Shown: one piece after another, positions 8,211 to 16,186 of the stretch
Numbering within the stretch: the stretch's first letter is position 1
Layout: every line of letters starts with the position of its first letter
Source: Chthonomonas sp. UBA1950
GTDB lineage: Bacteria > Armatimonadota > Fimbriimonadia > Fimbriimonadales > Fimbriimonadaceae
Direction of reading: 5' to 3'
DNA length: 27,978 nt
Assembly: GCA_002336105.1 (NCBI GenBank)
Contig: DDEQ01000046.1
Coordinates: forward strand, 1 to 27,978
Position numbers and translations under genes: made by a program
The notes under the pieces: model-generated
The model's input: only the letters and a program-made list of their open reading frames with translations
Database searches by the model: none
Told to the model about the DNA's origin: nothing

Positions 8211-9521
8211 TTAAGGGGCCATGACGAGCGTTTCTTTGCCCGTTACCATGCTGTGACCGTGCTCGATAAAGTATTCGAACTCTTCACGGAAGACGCGGAT
8301 CATGCCCTGGATCGGCCAAGCCGCCGCATCACCGAGACCGCAGAATGATCGACCATCAATCTGACTACAAACTCGTAGAAGCAGATCGATATCACCAGGC
8401 TTTCCGCCGCCGCTAACTATTCGATCTAAGATCTGAATGATCCACTTGGTACCTTCGCGACATGGCGTGCATTTCCCGCAACTCTCTGCTGCGTAAAACT
8501 GTGCTGTTCGCCAAGCAAAGGTGACGATACAAGTGTGCTCATTCAAGAACATGCATCCGCCGGAGCCAACCATTGACTTGACTTCCGACATCTCTTCGTA
8601 GCCGATGATCGCTTTATCAACTGCCTCGGCGGTGATAATTGGAACCGAGCTTCCACCAGGTACACAAGCCTTGAGTTTTCCGCCCTTAACGCCGCCGGCG
8701 AGCTGAAGTAGCTCAGCAAGCGGAGTTCCAAATTCGATCTCGAAGTTGCCCGGCTTGTTCACGTGACCGCTGACAGAGAAAATCTTTGTGCCTCGGCTGT
8801 TCTTGGTTGAAGCGCCAAGAGTGGCGTACCAAGCGCCGCCCTTGTTGATGATATGGGGCGCGCACGAATATGTTTCGACGTTGTTGATGAGGGTTGGTCT
8901 CTCCCAGACGCCACTAACCGTCGGAAGCGGAGCGTGAGGGAACTTGAGTCTTGGCATTCCACGCTCACCCATGAGAGACGACATCAATGCCGACTCTTCG
9001 CCGCATTCATAAGAGCCTGCACCGAGGTGAACGTACAGATCAAAGTCGACTCCAGAACCTAAAATGTTCTTACCGAGCAAGCCAGCTTTGTAGGCTTCAT
9101 CGATCGCCGACCGAACCGACCGGGCGCAATCGATGAATTCGCCACGGATATAGATGTAACCCGCGTCGGCGTTGGTTGCGTAGCCAGCGATGGTCATTCC
9201 TTCAACAAGCTGGAATGGGCAGGTCTCGATCAACTGCTTGTCTTTAAATGTGCCAGGTTCACCTTCGTCAGCATTGCATATGATATAGGTTGGCCCCTTT
9301 TTCTGGCCCTCTTTCGGAAGACCATTCCATTTGATCCAAGCTGGGAAGCCTGCACCACCACGACCGCGAAGACCTGACGTTTTGATCTCGTCGATGATCC
9401 CTTGGCGCTCCATCTTGAGCGCTTTCTTTAATGCATCGTATCCACCGGTTTTTTGGTAACCAGCAAGCGTCTTAAACGCTGGATCGTGCGAATGTTCAAG
9501 AAGGAGCTTGTACTCAGCCAT
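8211..9521 (-). CDS. nuoF: NADH-quinone oxidoreductase subunit F (NuoF)
   Basis: 436 residues, typical for NuoF. This is the 51-kDa flavoprotein of complex I, which binds NADH and FMN and carries iron-sulfur centre N3. Visible: the NADH site GLRGRGGAGFPAWIKW (50-65), the FMN site NADEGEPGTFKDK (83-95), GAGSYECGEESALMSSLMGE, and the [4Fe-4S] ligands ESCGKCTPCREGT (Cys348, 351, 354) with Cys394. The protein looks intact and functional. What is odd is the setting: no nuoE or nuoG flanks it. The downstream neighbour is convergent tatD behind a terminator, and the upstream neighbour is divergent trmO, so it is transcribed alone. A related role (HoxF or NAD-dependent formate dehydrogenase/hydrogenase beta subunit) is less likely because the extra N-terminal thioredoxin-like domain of those proteins is missing. 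Confidence 0.94.
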   Translation of the reverse strand: MAEYKLLLEHSHDPAFKTLAGYQKTGGYDALKKALKMERQGIIDEIKTSGLRGRGGAGFPAWIKWNGLPKEGQKKGPTYIICNADEGEPGTFKDKQLIETCPFQLVEGMTIAGYATNADAGYIYIRGEFIDCARSVRSAIDEAYKAGLLGKNILGSGVDFDLYVHLGAGSYECGEESALMSSLMGERGMPRLKFPHAPLPTVSGVWERPTLINNVETYSCAPHIINKGGAWYATLGASTKNSRGTKIFSVSGHVNKPGNFEIEFGTPLAELLQLAGGVKGGKLKACVPGGSSVPIITAEAVDKAIIGYEEMSEVKSMVGSGGCMFLNEHTCIVTFAWRTAQFYAAESCGKCTPCREGTKWIIQILDRIVSGGGKPGDIDLLLRVCSQIDGRSFCGLGDAAAWPIQGMIRVFREEFEYFIEHGHSMVTGKETLVMAP

Positions 9522-9627
9522 GGCTTACTCTTGATTCTACTTGCTTGAGCGTTCAGATTGTTCGAACCACGCTCTTCATTGCCAAACCTTTGACGGTACC
9601 GACAAGCAAATCAGCTACATTATCTTT

Positions 9628-10425
9628 ATGTCTCAAAGCCTCAACGTAGAACCAATCGGGTTTGTTCGGACGGGTCATGAGATGAAATTCCAGGCTGGGC
9701 ATCAACCTGACCCCAAGGCGATCGAGCGTAATGTCATCGAGCTACTGCCTGGCAAGCAGTTCGAATTAGCGGTCGAGGACCTAGAAGGATTTGATCGAAT
9801 TTGGTTGGTTTGGTGGTTTGACAAAAACACGACATGGAGACCCCGAGCCATGCCTCCGAGAGGACCCGCGAAACGTCGAGGCGTCTTTGCTACTCGAAGT
9901 CCTCATCGTCCCAATCCGATTGGACTAACTTGTGTCGATCTGGTTAAAGTAGAAGGTTTAAACCTGGTGGTGGGTCCACTTGATCTTCTTGATGGCACGC
10001 CAGTCTTGGACATCAAGCCTTATTTAACGACGGTCGATTGCTTTCCAGACAGTTCCCTGGGTTGGGTGGCAGAAGTAGAGAACCTGCTTAGCCAACCGCC
10101 TCCTTACGATGTTCAACTCTCAGAGAAGGCAAAAGCACAACTTGAATGGTTGAAATCAGAATGGAAAGTCGATTTTTGGGAGCGCGCCCAATCCATTTTG
10201 GGATACGACCCGACTCACCACCGAACAAGACGAATATTGCAGATTCCGGACGGAAGAATGAGGCTTGGATTTGGTCCGTGGCGAATCTATTACAACATCG
10301 ACGAGCAGCGAGTGACGGTCGATGAAATCAGACAAGGCTACACACTCGACAAACTAGAGCGCTTCGACGAAATACCGCACCGCGACGCGCTTCGGGCATT
10401 TGTCGATAGGTGGGAATCAGAGTGA
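9628..10425 (+). CDS. trmO: tRNA (adenine(37)-N6)-methyltransferase TrmO with RelE-like C-terminal domain
   Basis: 265 residues from the ATG at 9628; an earlier in-frame TTG at 9541 would add 29 residues of no recognisable character. Residues 5-155 are the TsaA/TrmO beta-barrel: EPIGFVRTGHEMKFQAGHQP at the SAM-binding start, FDRIWLVWWFD, the hallmark RSPHRPNPIGLT (90-101) and LDGTPVLDIKPYL (121-133). TrmO uses SAM to N6-methylate t6A37 in tRNA-Thr (m6t6A). Residues about 160-265 follow the pattern of the TrmO C-terminal domain. Their strand pattern RRILQIPDGRMRLGFGPWRI with IYYNIDEQRVTVDEIRQGY also resembles RelE/ParE folds. The gene is divergent from nuoF (106 bp) and its stop lies 9 bp from the convergent HhH gene. 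Confidence 0.87.
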   Translation: MSQSLNVEPIGFVRTGHEMKFQAGHQPDPKAIERNVIELLPGKQFELAVEDLEGFDRIWLVWWFDKNTTWRPRAMPPRGPAKRRGVFATRSPHRPNPIGLTCVDLVKVEGLNLVVGPLDLLDGTPVLDIKPYLTTVDCFPDSSLGWVAEVENLLSQPPPYDVQLSEKAKAQLEWLKSEWKVDFWERAQSILGYDPTHHRTRRILQIPDGRMRLGFGPWRIYYNIDEQRVTVDEIRQGYTLDKLERFDEIPHRDALRAFVDRWESE

Positions 10426-10434
10426 CGACGAGGC

Positions 10435-10875
10435 TTAATCGTAGTTCCGGATCGCGTTAATCAGTGCAGGGCCAATGCCGGAAATATCACTCAACTTCCC
10501 TTCCTCGGCAGCACTCTTAAGATCTGAAAGCGATTTGACTCCTAGAAGGGCATACAGCTTTCGGGCAGTCTTTGCTCCTAGGCCGGGAACTCGAACCATT
10601 TCCACCACTGACCACGGCGCAAATTCCTCCCACTCCTTCTGCTTCGACGAAACCCCAGTTTCTAGAATTTCCTTTATATACGTTTGGATGAGCGGCCCGA
10701 CTTGAGGGATCTCTCGTAGCCTCCCTTCGTTGCGTAATGTCTCGACAGGCTCCACCATCTTCTCTATCGTTCGAGCGATATGGGTGTAGCGAATAGCGTG
10801 GGACTCTTCGTAACCAGCGATGATAAGGAAATCACGAAGGTCGCGCAACCGTTGAGCTAGTTCTGCATTTGTCAT
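10435..10875 (-). CDS. Stand-alone helix-hairpin-helix protein resembling the PolX N-terminal domain
   Basis: 146 residues. The order of motifs matches the first 140 or so residues of bacterial family X DNA polymerase: an 8-kDa-like helical start (TNAELAQRLRDLRDFLIIAG, then IRYTHIARTIEKM), an HhH at IPQVGPLIQTYIKEIL (56-71), an HhH at VPGLGAKTARKLY (96-108) and a third at ISGIGPALINAI (131-142). The nucleotidyltransferase palm and PHP exonuclease domains that normally follow are absent; the ORF stops and convergent trmO begins. It probably binds DNA without sequence specificity. It could be a genuine small protein or the remnant of a PolX gene. No frameshifted remainder can follow it, because trmO occupies the downstream DNA. 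Confidence 0.75.
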   Translation of the reverse strand: MTNAELAQRLRDLRDFLIIAGYEESHAIRYTHIARTIEKMVEPVETLRNEGRLREIPQVGPLIQTYIKEILETGVSSKQKEWEEFAPWSVVEMVRVPGLGAKTARKLYALLGVKSLSDLKSAAEEGKLSDISGIGPALINAIRNYD

Positions 10876-10972
10876 CCGTTTAGCAGATATACCTTCCTTG
10901 TCAGGTTCATGCGGGCGAAGTACAGCGCTCGACGTACATACTTTATTAGAAGTTAGGAGCTTTCATAGAAGA

Positions 10973-12325
10973 ATGGGTTTTTCTAAAGATTTCATCTGGG
11001 GTGTAGCAACTGCTGCCTACCAAATCGAAGGTGCCCCCTACAAGGCAGGCGGCGGCGTCACAGTATGGGACATGTTTGCAAAGAAGCCAGGTGCGACGCA
11101 CCACTTCGAGAGCGGCGAAGTCGCATGTGATCACTACAATCGATACCAAGACGACGTGAACATGATGTCTGAGTTGGGCATTCCCAACTATCGACTCTCA
11201 ATCTCTTGGGCTAGGGTCATGCCCGACGGCACCGGCAAGGTTAGCGAAGAGGGTTTAGGCTTCTACGACAAGCTTGTTGATTCCCTTTTAGAAAAGGGGA
11301 TAAATCCTTTTATCACTCTTTACCACTGGGACATGCCCATCGGAGCCTACCATCGTGGTGGCTGGCTGAACAGAGAATGTTCCGATTGGTTTGCTGACTA
11401 CACCAAGGTGATCATGGACCGACTTTCGGACCGTGTTTCGAACTGGATGACCTTGAACGAGCCGCAGTGCTTTATCGGGCTCGGACTTCAATCGGGTCAA
11501 CATGCGCCGGGCGATCGCCATGACTTCCCCCAGGTTCTCCACGCTGCTCATAACGCGTTACTTGCACACGGAAAGGCAGCTCAGGTCATTCGTGCAAACG
11601 CCAAGAAGGCTCCAAGAATCGGCTGGGCCCCTTACGGCGGACCCAAGATTCCTCTAACGAATTCACCTGAAGATATCGAAGCGGCACGTCAAAAGATGTT
11701 TGGCAACGAAGGCAAGAGCCTTTGGAGCAACTCATGGTGGAGCGACCCAGTCTTCTTTGGTCACTATCCAGAAGACGCTCTTGCGGCATGGGCTGACGAC
11801 CTTCCAGAGATTAAGCCTGGCGATATGGAGACCATCAAACAAGAGATGGACTTCTACGGCGTGAACGTCTATAACGCTCAAACCGTAAAGATGGGAGAGG
11901 ATGGCAAGCCTGAAGAGTTGTTACACCCCACAGGAATTGGCCGAACCATTTACCACTGGCCCGTCACTCCAGAATGTTTGTACTGGGGACCTCGCTTCTT
12001 CTATGAGCGATACAAGAAGCCAGTCATCATCACCGAGAACGGTATTGGCCTTGGCGACTGGATCATGCTTGACGGTCAAGTTCACGACCCTGCTCGAATT
12101 GACTACCTGCATCGTCACCTAAGTGCTCTCAAACGAGCGGCTGATGATGGGGTACCTGTTCACGGGTATTTCCAATGGTCGCTCATGGACAACTTTGAGT
12201 GGCAAGAAGGATACAAGCACCGATTTGGTTTGGTGCACGTTGACTATCAAACCCAGAAGCGAACTCCGAAGGACAGCGCCTATTGGTACAAAGAAGTCAT
12301 TCGAACGAACGGCGAAAACCTCTAA
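10973..12325 (+). CDS. Glycoside hydrolase family 1 beta-glucosidase
   Basis: 450 residues from the ATG at 10973, chosen because the canonical GH1 start FSKDFIWGVATAAYQIEGA follows at once; AGGAG lies 13 bases upstream. GH1 enzymes are retaining beta-glycosidases with a (beta/alpha)8 barrel. Acid/base Glu163 lies in TLNEPQ, nucleophile Glu355 in ITENGIG, and the substrate-binding motifs YHWDMP and WSLMDNFEWQEGY are present. No signal peptide is seen, so it should hydrolyse imported cello-oligosaccharides or aryl-glucosides in the cytoplasm. Beta-galactosidase or beta-fucosidase side activities are common in the family. It is divergent from the HhH gene (97 bp), and a VOC gene follows 32 bp downstream. 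Confidence 0.93.
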   Translation: MGFSKDFIWGVATAAYQIEGAPYKAGGGVTVWDMFAKKPGATHHFESGEVACDHYNRYQDDVNMMSELGIPNYRLSISWARVMPDGTGKVSEEGLGFYDKLVDSLLEKGINPFITLYHWDMPIGAYHRGGWLNRECSDWFADYTKVIMDRLSDRVSNWMTLNEPQCFIGLGLQSGQHAPGDRHDFPQVLHAAHNALLAHGKAAQVIRANAKKAPRIGWAPYGGPKIPLTNSPEDIEAARQKMFGNEGKSLWSNSWWSDPVFFGHYPEDALAAWADDLPEIKPGDMETIKQEMDFYGVNVYNAQTVKMGEDGKPEELLHPTGIGRTIYHWPVTPECLYWGPRFFYERYKKPVIITENGIGLGDWIMLDGQVHDPARIDYLHRHLSALKRAADDGVPVHGYFQWSLMDNFEWQEGYKHRFGLVHVDYQTQKRTPKDSAYWYKEVIRTNGENL

Positions 12326-12357
12326 ACAAACTCTTTCGAGTTTGATAAAGTGTGGGC

Positions 12358-12768
12358 ATGGATCAAGTGATCGTGCCCATGCTTGCTTATGAAGACGGCG
12401 TAGCCATGATGGACTGGCTCACCCGCGTATTCGGTTTTGTCGAAAAGGAGCGGTGGATGGACGAGTTCGGCAGTCTATCTCACGGTGAGATCGAGTATGG
12501 CGGCCAAATCATCATGCTGGCTTCGCCGAGCGATCAGTACGAATCGCCCAACACTTTGGCTTCTCGCTATCCAACGGCAAAGCGGTGGCTTTCGGTCCCC
12601 TACATTTTCGACGGAGTTCTTGTTTATGTTGAAGACCTAGACAAGCATTTTGATCGTGCAAAAGCTGAAGGTGCGGTGATTTTGTCGCCGATAGAAGAAG
12701 GAGGGATCGGAAGACGATACCGAGCCGCTGACGCCGAAGGTCATCGATGGTTCTTTTTGGATAAGTAG
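12358..12768 (+). CDS. VOC (glyoxalase/PhnB-like) superfamily protein
   Basis: 136 residues from the ATG at 12358; a GTG two codons earlier is also possible. The sequence has the paired beta-alpha-beta-beta-beta modules of the vicinal oxygen chelate fold: PMLAYEDGVAMMDWLTRVFGF, HGEIEYGGQIIMLASP, then VLVYVEDLDKHFDRAKAEGA and DAEGHRWFFLDK. Family relatives include glyoxalase I, bleomycin-resistance proteins and uncharacterised PhnB-like proteins. One His (SHGEIEY) and the closing EGHRWFF are at positions often used for metal binding, but a full ligand set cannot be confirmed, so the substrate is unknown. It follows the GH1 gene closely on the same strand and precedes rfbB by 50 bp. Confidence 0.8.
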   Translation: MDQVIVPMLAYEDGVAMMDWLTRVFGFVEKERWMDEFGSLSHGEIEYGGQIIMLASPSDQYESPNTLASRYPTAKRWLSVPYIFDGVLVYVEDLDKHFDRAKAEGAVILSPIEEGGIGRRYRAADAEGHRWFFLDK

Positions 12769-12818
12769 GTTCGGCCCTCTCAAGGAACCTTCTCTGAGTT
12801 TGCCTGGTTCATAATCGG

Positions 12819-13904
12819 ATGTACATGGATAGCCTTGCCTCAAACGGAATTGCGCCACGAATATTGGTTACGGGAGGTGCTGGATTCATTGGATCAGCGT
12901 TCTTGAACCTATTCGTCCCCAAGGCTCCCGACTCCATTTTTCTCAATATCGATTCCCTCAGTTATGCCGGTAACTTGGGCAATTTAACCGCGCTCTCTCG
13001 TTGTCCGAATTACGAATTCAAACAGCTCGACATCACCGATCAGCAAGCCGTGAACCGGTGTTTTGAGAGCTTTCACCCCGATTGGGTCGTGCACTTTGCC
13101 GCCGAATCACATGTAGATCGGAGCATTCTTGACCCGGGGGCATTTGTCCGAACAAATGTCATTGGCACCTATAACCTACTAGAAGCCGCCCGGCGAACTT
13201 GGTCTGACTTAACGGGAAAAGTCTTTCACCATGTGAGTACCGACGAAGTTTTCGGCTCACTCGGAAGCGAAGGCTTTTTTACTGAAACAACGGCTTACGA
13301 TCCAAGCAGTCCATACTCGGCAAGTAAGGCGGGAAGCGATCACATCGCAAGGGCATACCACCGAACTTTTGGATTACCCGTCAAGATCACAAATTGTTCT
13401 AACAACTATGGCCCCAGGCAATTTCCCGAAAAGCTGATCCCGCTGATGATTCTGAATGCAGACGAGGGAAAGCCACTACCGGTCTACGGAAAAGGAGAAA
13501 ATGTTCGGGACTGGCTCTTTGTCGACGATCACTGCCGCGCCATCTGGAGCGTGATTCAACGTGGAGTCATTGGCGAAACCTACAACATCGGCGGCAACAG
13601 CGAACGAACGAACCTGCAAGTCGTCGAAGCGATCTGCAAAGCAGTCGAAGAGAAGACTGGAAAGTCCGGACTAGCCGACTTGATCACTTACGTCGCTGAT
13701 CGTCCAGGGCACGACCTACGCTACGCCATCGACGCCAGCAAAATCAAGAACGACCTGGGCTGGGAACCTACTGTCACCTTTGAAGAGGGTCTATCCAGGA
13801 CCGTGAGTTGGTATTTAGACAATCCTGCGTGGGTTAACTCGGTTCGTACCGGTGCATACCGCGACTGGCTTGAAACCAACTATTCCGATAGGAGCCGAGG
13901 ATGA
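12819..13904 (+). CDS. rfbB: dTDP-glucose 4,6-dehydratase (RmlB)
   Basis: 361 residues from the ATG at 12819, with a second ATG at 12825. It converts dTDP-glucose to dTDP-4-keto-6-deoxyglucose, step 2 of dTDP-L-rhamnose synthesis. It is an extended short-chain dehydrogenase with NAD-binding GGAGFIG (19-25), the catalytic STDEVFG segment (Asp142, Glu143) and the YSASK tyrosine/lysine pair (Tyr166, Lys170). NCSNNYGPRQFPEKLIP and RDWLFVDDHC are family hallmarks. It is the first gene of rfbBACD and its ATGA end overlaps the rfbA start. Length is a little above the E. coli enzyme because of the N-terminal extension. Confidence 0.96.
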   Translation: MYMDSLASNGIAPRILVTGGAGFIGSAFLNLFVPKAPDSIFLNIDSLSYAGNLGNLTALSRCPNYEFKQLDITDQQAVNRCFESFHPDWVVHFAAESHVDRSILDPGAFVRTNVIGTYNLLEAARRTWSDLTGKVFHHVSTDEVFGSLGSEGFFTETTAYDPSSPYSASKAGSDHIARAYHRTFGLPVKITNCSNNYGPRQFPEKLIPLMILNADEGKPLPVYGKGENVRDWLFVDDHCRAIWSVIQRGVIGETYNIGGNSERTNLQVVEAICKAVEEKTGKSGLADLITYVADRPGHDLRYAIDASKIKNDLGWEPTVTFEEGLSRTVSWYLDNPAWVNSVRTGAYRDWLETNYSDRSRG

Positions 13905-14785
13905 TTCAGAAAGGAATAATCTTGGCCGGGGGAACTGGCACGCGTCTTTGGCCTATCACGCTAGGCATTAGCAAACAGCTTCTGCCTGTCTACGATAAGC
14001 CGATGATCTACTATCCCCTGACCACCCTAATGTTGGCGGGAATTCGTGACATCCTTGTCATAAACACTCCGCACGAACAACCGCTTTTCCAGCACCTGCT
14101 CGGCGACGGAAAGCAATGGGGACTGAATATCTCTTATGCCCCTCAACCTTCACCCGACGGGTTGGCTCAAGCGTTTATCATCGGCGAGGATTTCATAGGG
14201 AACGAAGGATGCGCGCTCGTACTTGGCGACAACTTGTTCTACGGTCAGAGTTTTCAGCAACAGCTACGCAAAGCAGCCTCTCAGCCGACTGGCGCAACCG
14301 TTTTTGCCTACCATGTCGCCGAACCAAGTAGTTATGGCGTCGTGGAGTTTGACAGCATGGGCAAAGCGGTCGGTATTGAAGAAAAGCCGCAGAACCCTCG
14401 AAGCCATTGGGCGGTCACCGGACTCTACTTCTATGATTCCCAAATCGTGGAGGTCGCGAAGGGAGTAAAACCAAGCGCACGCGGAGAACTCGAAATCACT
14501 GCTGTCAACAACGCCTATCTCGAACGGGGCCAGCTACTCGTCGAACGAATGGGCCGAGGGTCGGCTTGGCTTGATACAGGGACTCACGATGACCTCCTAG
14601 AAGCCGCAAACTTTGTTAAAGCCATCGAAAGTAGACAAGGATTGATGGTAGCTTGTCCAGAGGAAATCGCCTATCGACTAGGCTACATTTCTCAAGATGA
14701 TTTGCTCAAGCTAAGTGCACCGCTCAACAAAACGAGCTATGGGAAATATCTCGCTCGGCTGGCAAAGGAACACAATGAAGTTTGA
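13901..14785 (+). CDS. rfbA: Glucose-1-phosphate thymidylyltransferase (RmlA)
   Basis: 294 residues, the family length. It joins glucose-1-phosphate and dTTP to dTDP-glucose and pyrophosphate, step 1 of the pathway and its feedback-controlled step. The nucleotide-binding loop KGIILAGGTGTRLWPIT lies near the start, then SKQLLPVYDKPMIYYPL, the metal-binding region LVLGDNLFYG, EEKPQNPRS and AWLDTGTHDDLLEA. The start overlaps the rfbB stop by 4 bp (ATGA), and its last 11 bp overlap rfbC, showing translational coupling along the operon. Confidence 0.97.
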   Translation: MIQKGIILAGGTGTRLWPITLGISKQLLPVYDKPMIYYPLTTLMLAGIRDILVINTPHEQPLFQHLLGDGKQWGLNISYAPQPSPDGLAQAFIIGEDFIGNEGCALVLGDNLFYGQSFQQQLRKAASQPTGATVFAYHVAEPSSYGVVEFDSMGKAVGIEEKPQNPRSHWAVTGLYFYDSQIVEVAKGVKPSARGELEITAVNNAYLERGQLLVERMGRGSAWLDTGTHDDLLEAANFVKAIESRQGLMVACPEEIAYRLGYISQDDLLKLSAPLNKTSYGKYLARLAKEHNEV

Positions 14786-15335
14786 GCGACTCGCAATTCC
14801 CGACGTCATCCTGATCCAACCTGATGTCTATTCAGATTCGCGCGGCTACTTTTTCGAGGGTTTTCGCGACACACGATACGAGCCGCTAGGAGTTCCCTGC
14901 GATCGCTTTTGCCAAGATAGCGTGAGTTACTCCCATGGTGGAGTGCTCCGGGGCTTGCACTTTCAGAACCCGAACTCCCAAGGAAAACTCATCCACGCTC
15001 TGGATGGCGAGATATTCGATGTTGCTGTCGATATCCGCGAAGGTTCTCCGACGTTTGGCAAATACGTTTCAGCTAATCTTTCGAGCGAAAACCACCACCA
15101 ATTGTGGATTCCAAATGGTTTCGCCCACGGTTTTTATGTATTAAGCCAGTCTGCAACGGTTCACTACAAGGTTGCCGGATCGTATAGCCCTCAGGACGAA
15201 CACTGTCTCATCTGGAATGATTCCAAACTGAATATCCAGTGGCCAAGCTTCGACCCGCACCTCAGTGAGAAAGACAAGCAAGGATTGGCGCTTGATGACC
15301 TTCTCCAGCGAGGCGTTTTGAGGTTTGAGGGGTGA
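14775..15335 (+). CDS. rfbC: dTDP-4-dehydrorhamnose 3,5-epimerase (RmlC)
   Basis: 186 residues from the ATG at 14775, chosen because family proteins begin immediately before the FERLAIPDVILIQPDVY strand. An in-frame start further upstream would run through rfbA. It is a cupin-fold epimerase: SRGYFFEGF, catalytic His62 in VLRGLHFQ, DVAVDIREGSPTFGKY, and WIPNGFAHGFYVLS. Step 3 of dTDP-L-rhamnose synthesis. It overlaps rfbA by 11 bp and rfbD by 4 bp (GTGA). Confidence 0.96.
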   Translation: MKFERLAIPDVILIQPDVYSDSRGYFFEGFRDTRYEPLGVPCDRFCQDSVSYSHGGVLRGLHFQNPNSQGKLIHALDGEIFDVAVDIREGSPTFGKYVSANLSSENHHQLWIPNGFAHGFYVLSQSATVHYKVAGSYSPQDEHCLIWNDSKLNIQWPSFDPHLSEKDKQGLALDDLLQRGVLRFEG

Positions 15336-16186
15336 GATTTCTCGTCATTGGCGCCAAAGGCATGCTCGGGCAGGATTTGCTCGAACACATTGCTTTGCGC
15401 GGGCACGAGGTTGTCGGCCTTGATCTACCAGAGATTGACATCACGGACCCAACATCCGTTGCTAAGATCATGGCTGGCGAGTGGGGAAAGTTCGATTGGT
15501 GTATTAATTGCGCGGCATACACCGCGGTTGACAAAGCTGAGTCAGAAGAAAAACTCGCGACGGAGATCAACGGCTTGGCCGTTGCCTATCTTGGCCGCCT
15601 GACAGCCGATGCCAACATACGATTAATCCACATCAGCACCGATTTTGTTTTTGACGGGACCGCAACTGAACCAATCTCCGAAGACGCCCCTACGCATCCG
15701 ATTGGTGCGTACGGTCGGAGCAAACTGGTAGGAGAACAGGCTCTTGGCGGTCAGCCTCACGCCTTGATAGTCCGAACGGCTTGGCTGTATGGGGCACGCG
15801 GAAAATCATTCCCCAGAACAATGATTCAGGCTTTCCGAGATAGAAAGAAATTGAAGGTTGTAAACGACCAGCGAGGTAACCCAACTTACACCGTTGACCT
15901 GTGTCGCGTACTCGTCGATCTCGCCGAAAAGAACCCGTTCCCTGGCATCTATCACGCAGTTGGCCCTGAAACGATGACTTGGTACGACTTTGCGAAGCTG
16001 GCCATCGAGGTCTCTACCGGCACAGAACCGGAGATCACTCCGTGTTCATCGGCAGAGTTTCCTACGCCGGCCAAACGACCGGCATACAGCGCTCTTTCAA
16101 ACGAAAAAACCTCCCGAATGGGAATCGCTCCGATGCGACCCGTTCGAGAGGCCCTCACTGAGTTTTGGGAAAAACTTAGTTTTTGA
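15332..16186 (+). CDS. rfbD: dTDP-4-dehydrorhamnose reductase (RmlD)
   Basis: 284 residues from a GTG start inside the rfbC stop (GTGA). It reduces dTDP-4-keto-L-rhamnose with NAD(P)H to dTDP-L-rhamnose, the final step. Seen: Rossmann loop VIGAKGMLG, INCAAYTAVDKAE, the STDFVFDG strand with catalytic Thr/Ser, YGRSKLVGE (Tyr/Lys pair), RTAWLYG and DQRGNPTYTVDL. It closes a complete four-gene rhamnose operon; rhamnosyltransferases and polymer genes are not in the window. Its final 11 bp overlap the end of the convergent S1/P1 nuclease gene and no terminator was found between them. Confidence 0.96.
   Translation: MRFLVIGAKGMLGQDLLEHIALRGHEVVGLDLPEIDITDPTSVAKIMAGEWGKFDWCINCAAYTAVDKAESEEKLATEINGLAVAYLGRLTADANIRLIHISTDFVFDGTATEPISEDAPTHPIGAYGRSKLVGEQALGGQPHALIVRTAWLYGARGKSFPRTMIQAFRDRKKLKVVNDQRGNPTYTVDLCRVLVDLAEKNPFPGIYHAVGPETMTWYDFAKLAIEVSTGTEPEITPCSSAEFPTPAKRPAYSALSNEKTSRMGIAPMRPVREALTEFWEKLSF

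Noticed and set aside
12819..16186. Horizontally acquired O-antigen island
   Set aside because: Only the four rhamnose precursor genes are present, with codon use like the neighbours and no mobility genes or glycosyltransferases.
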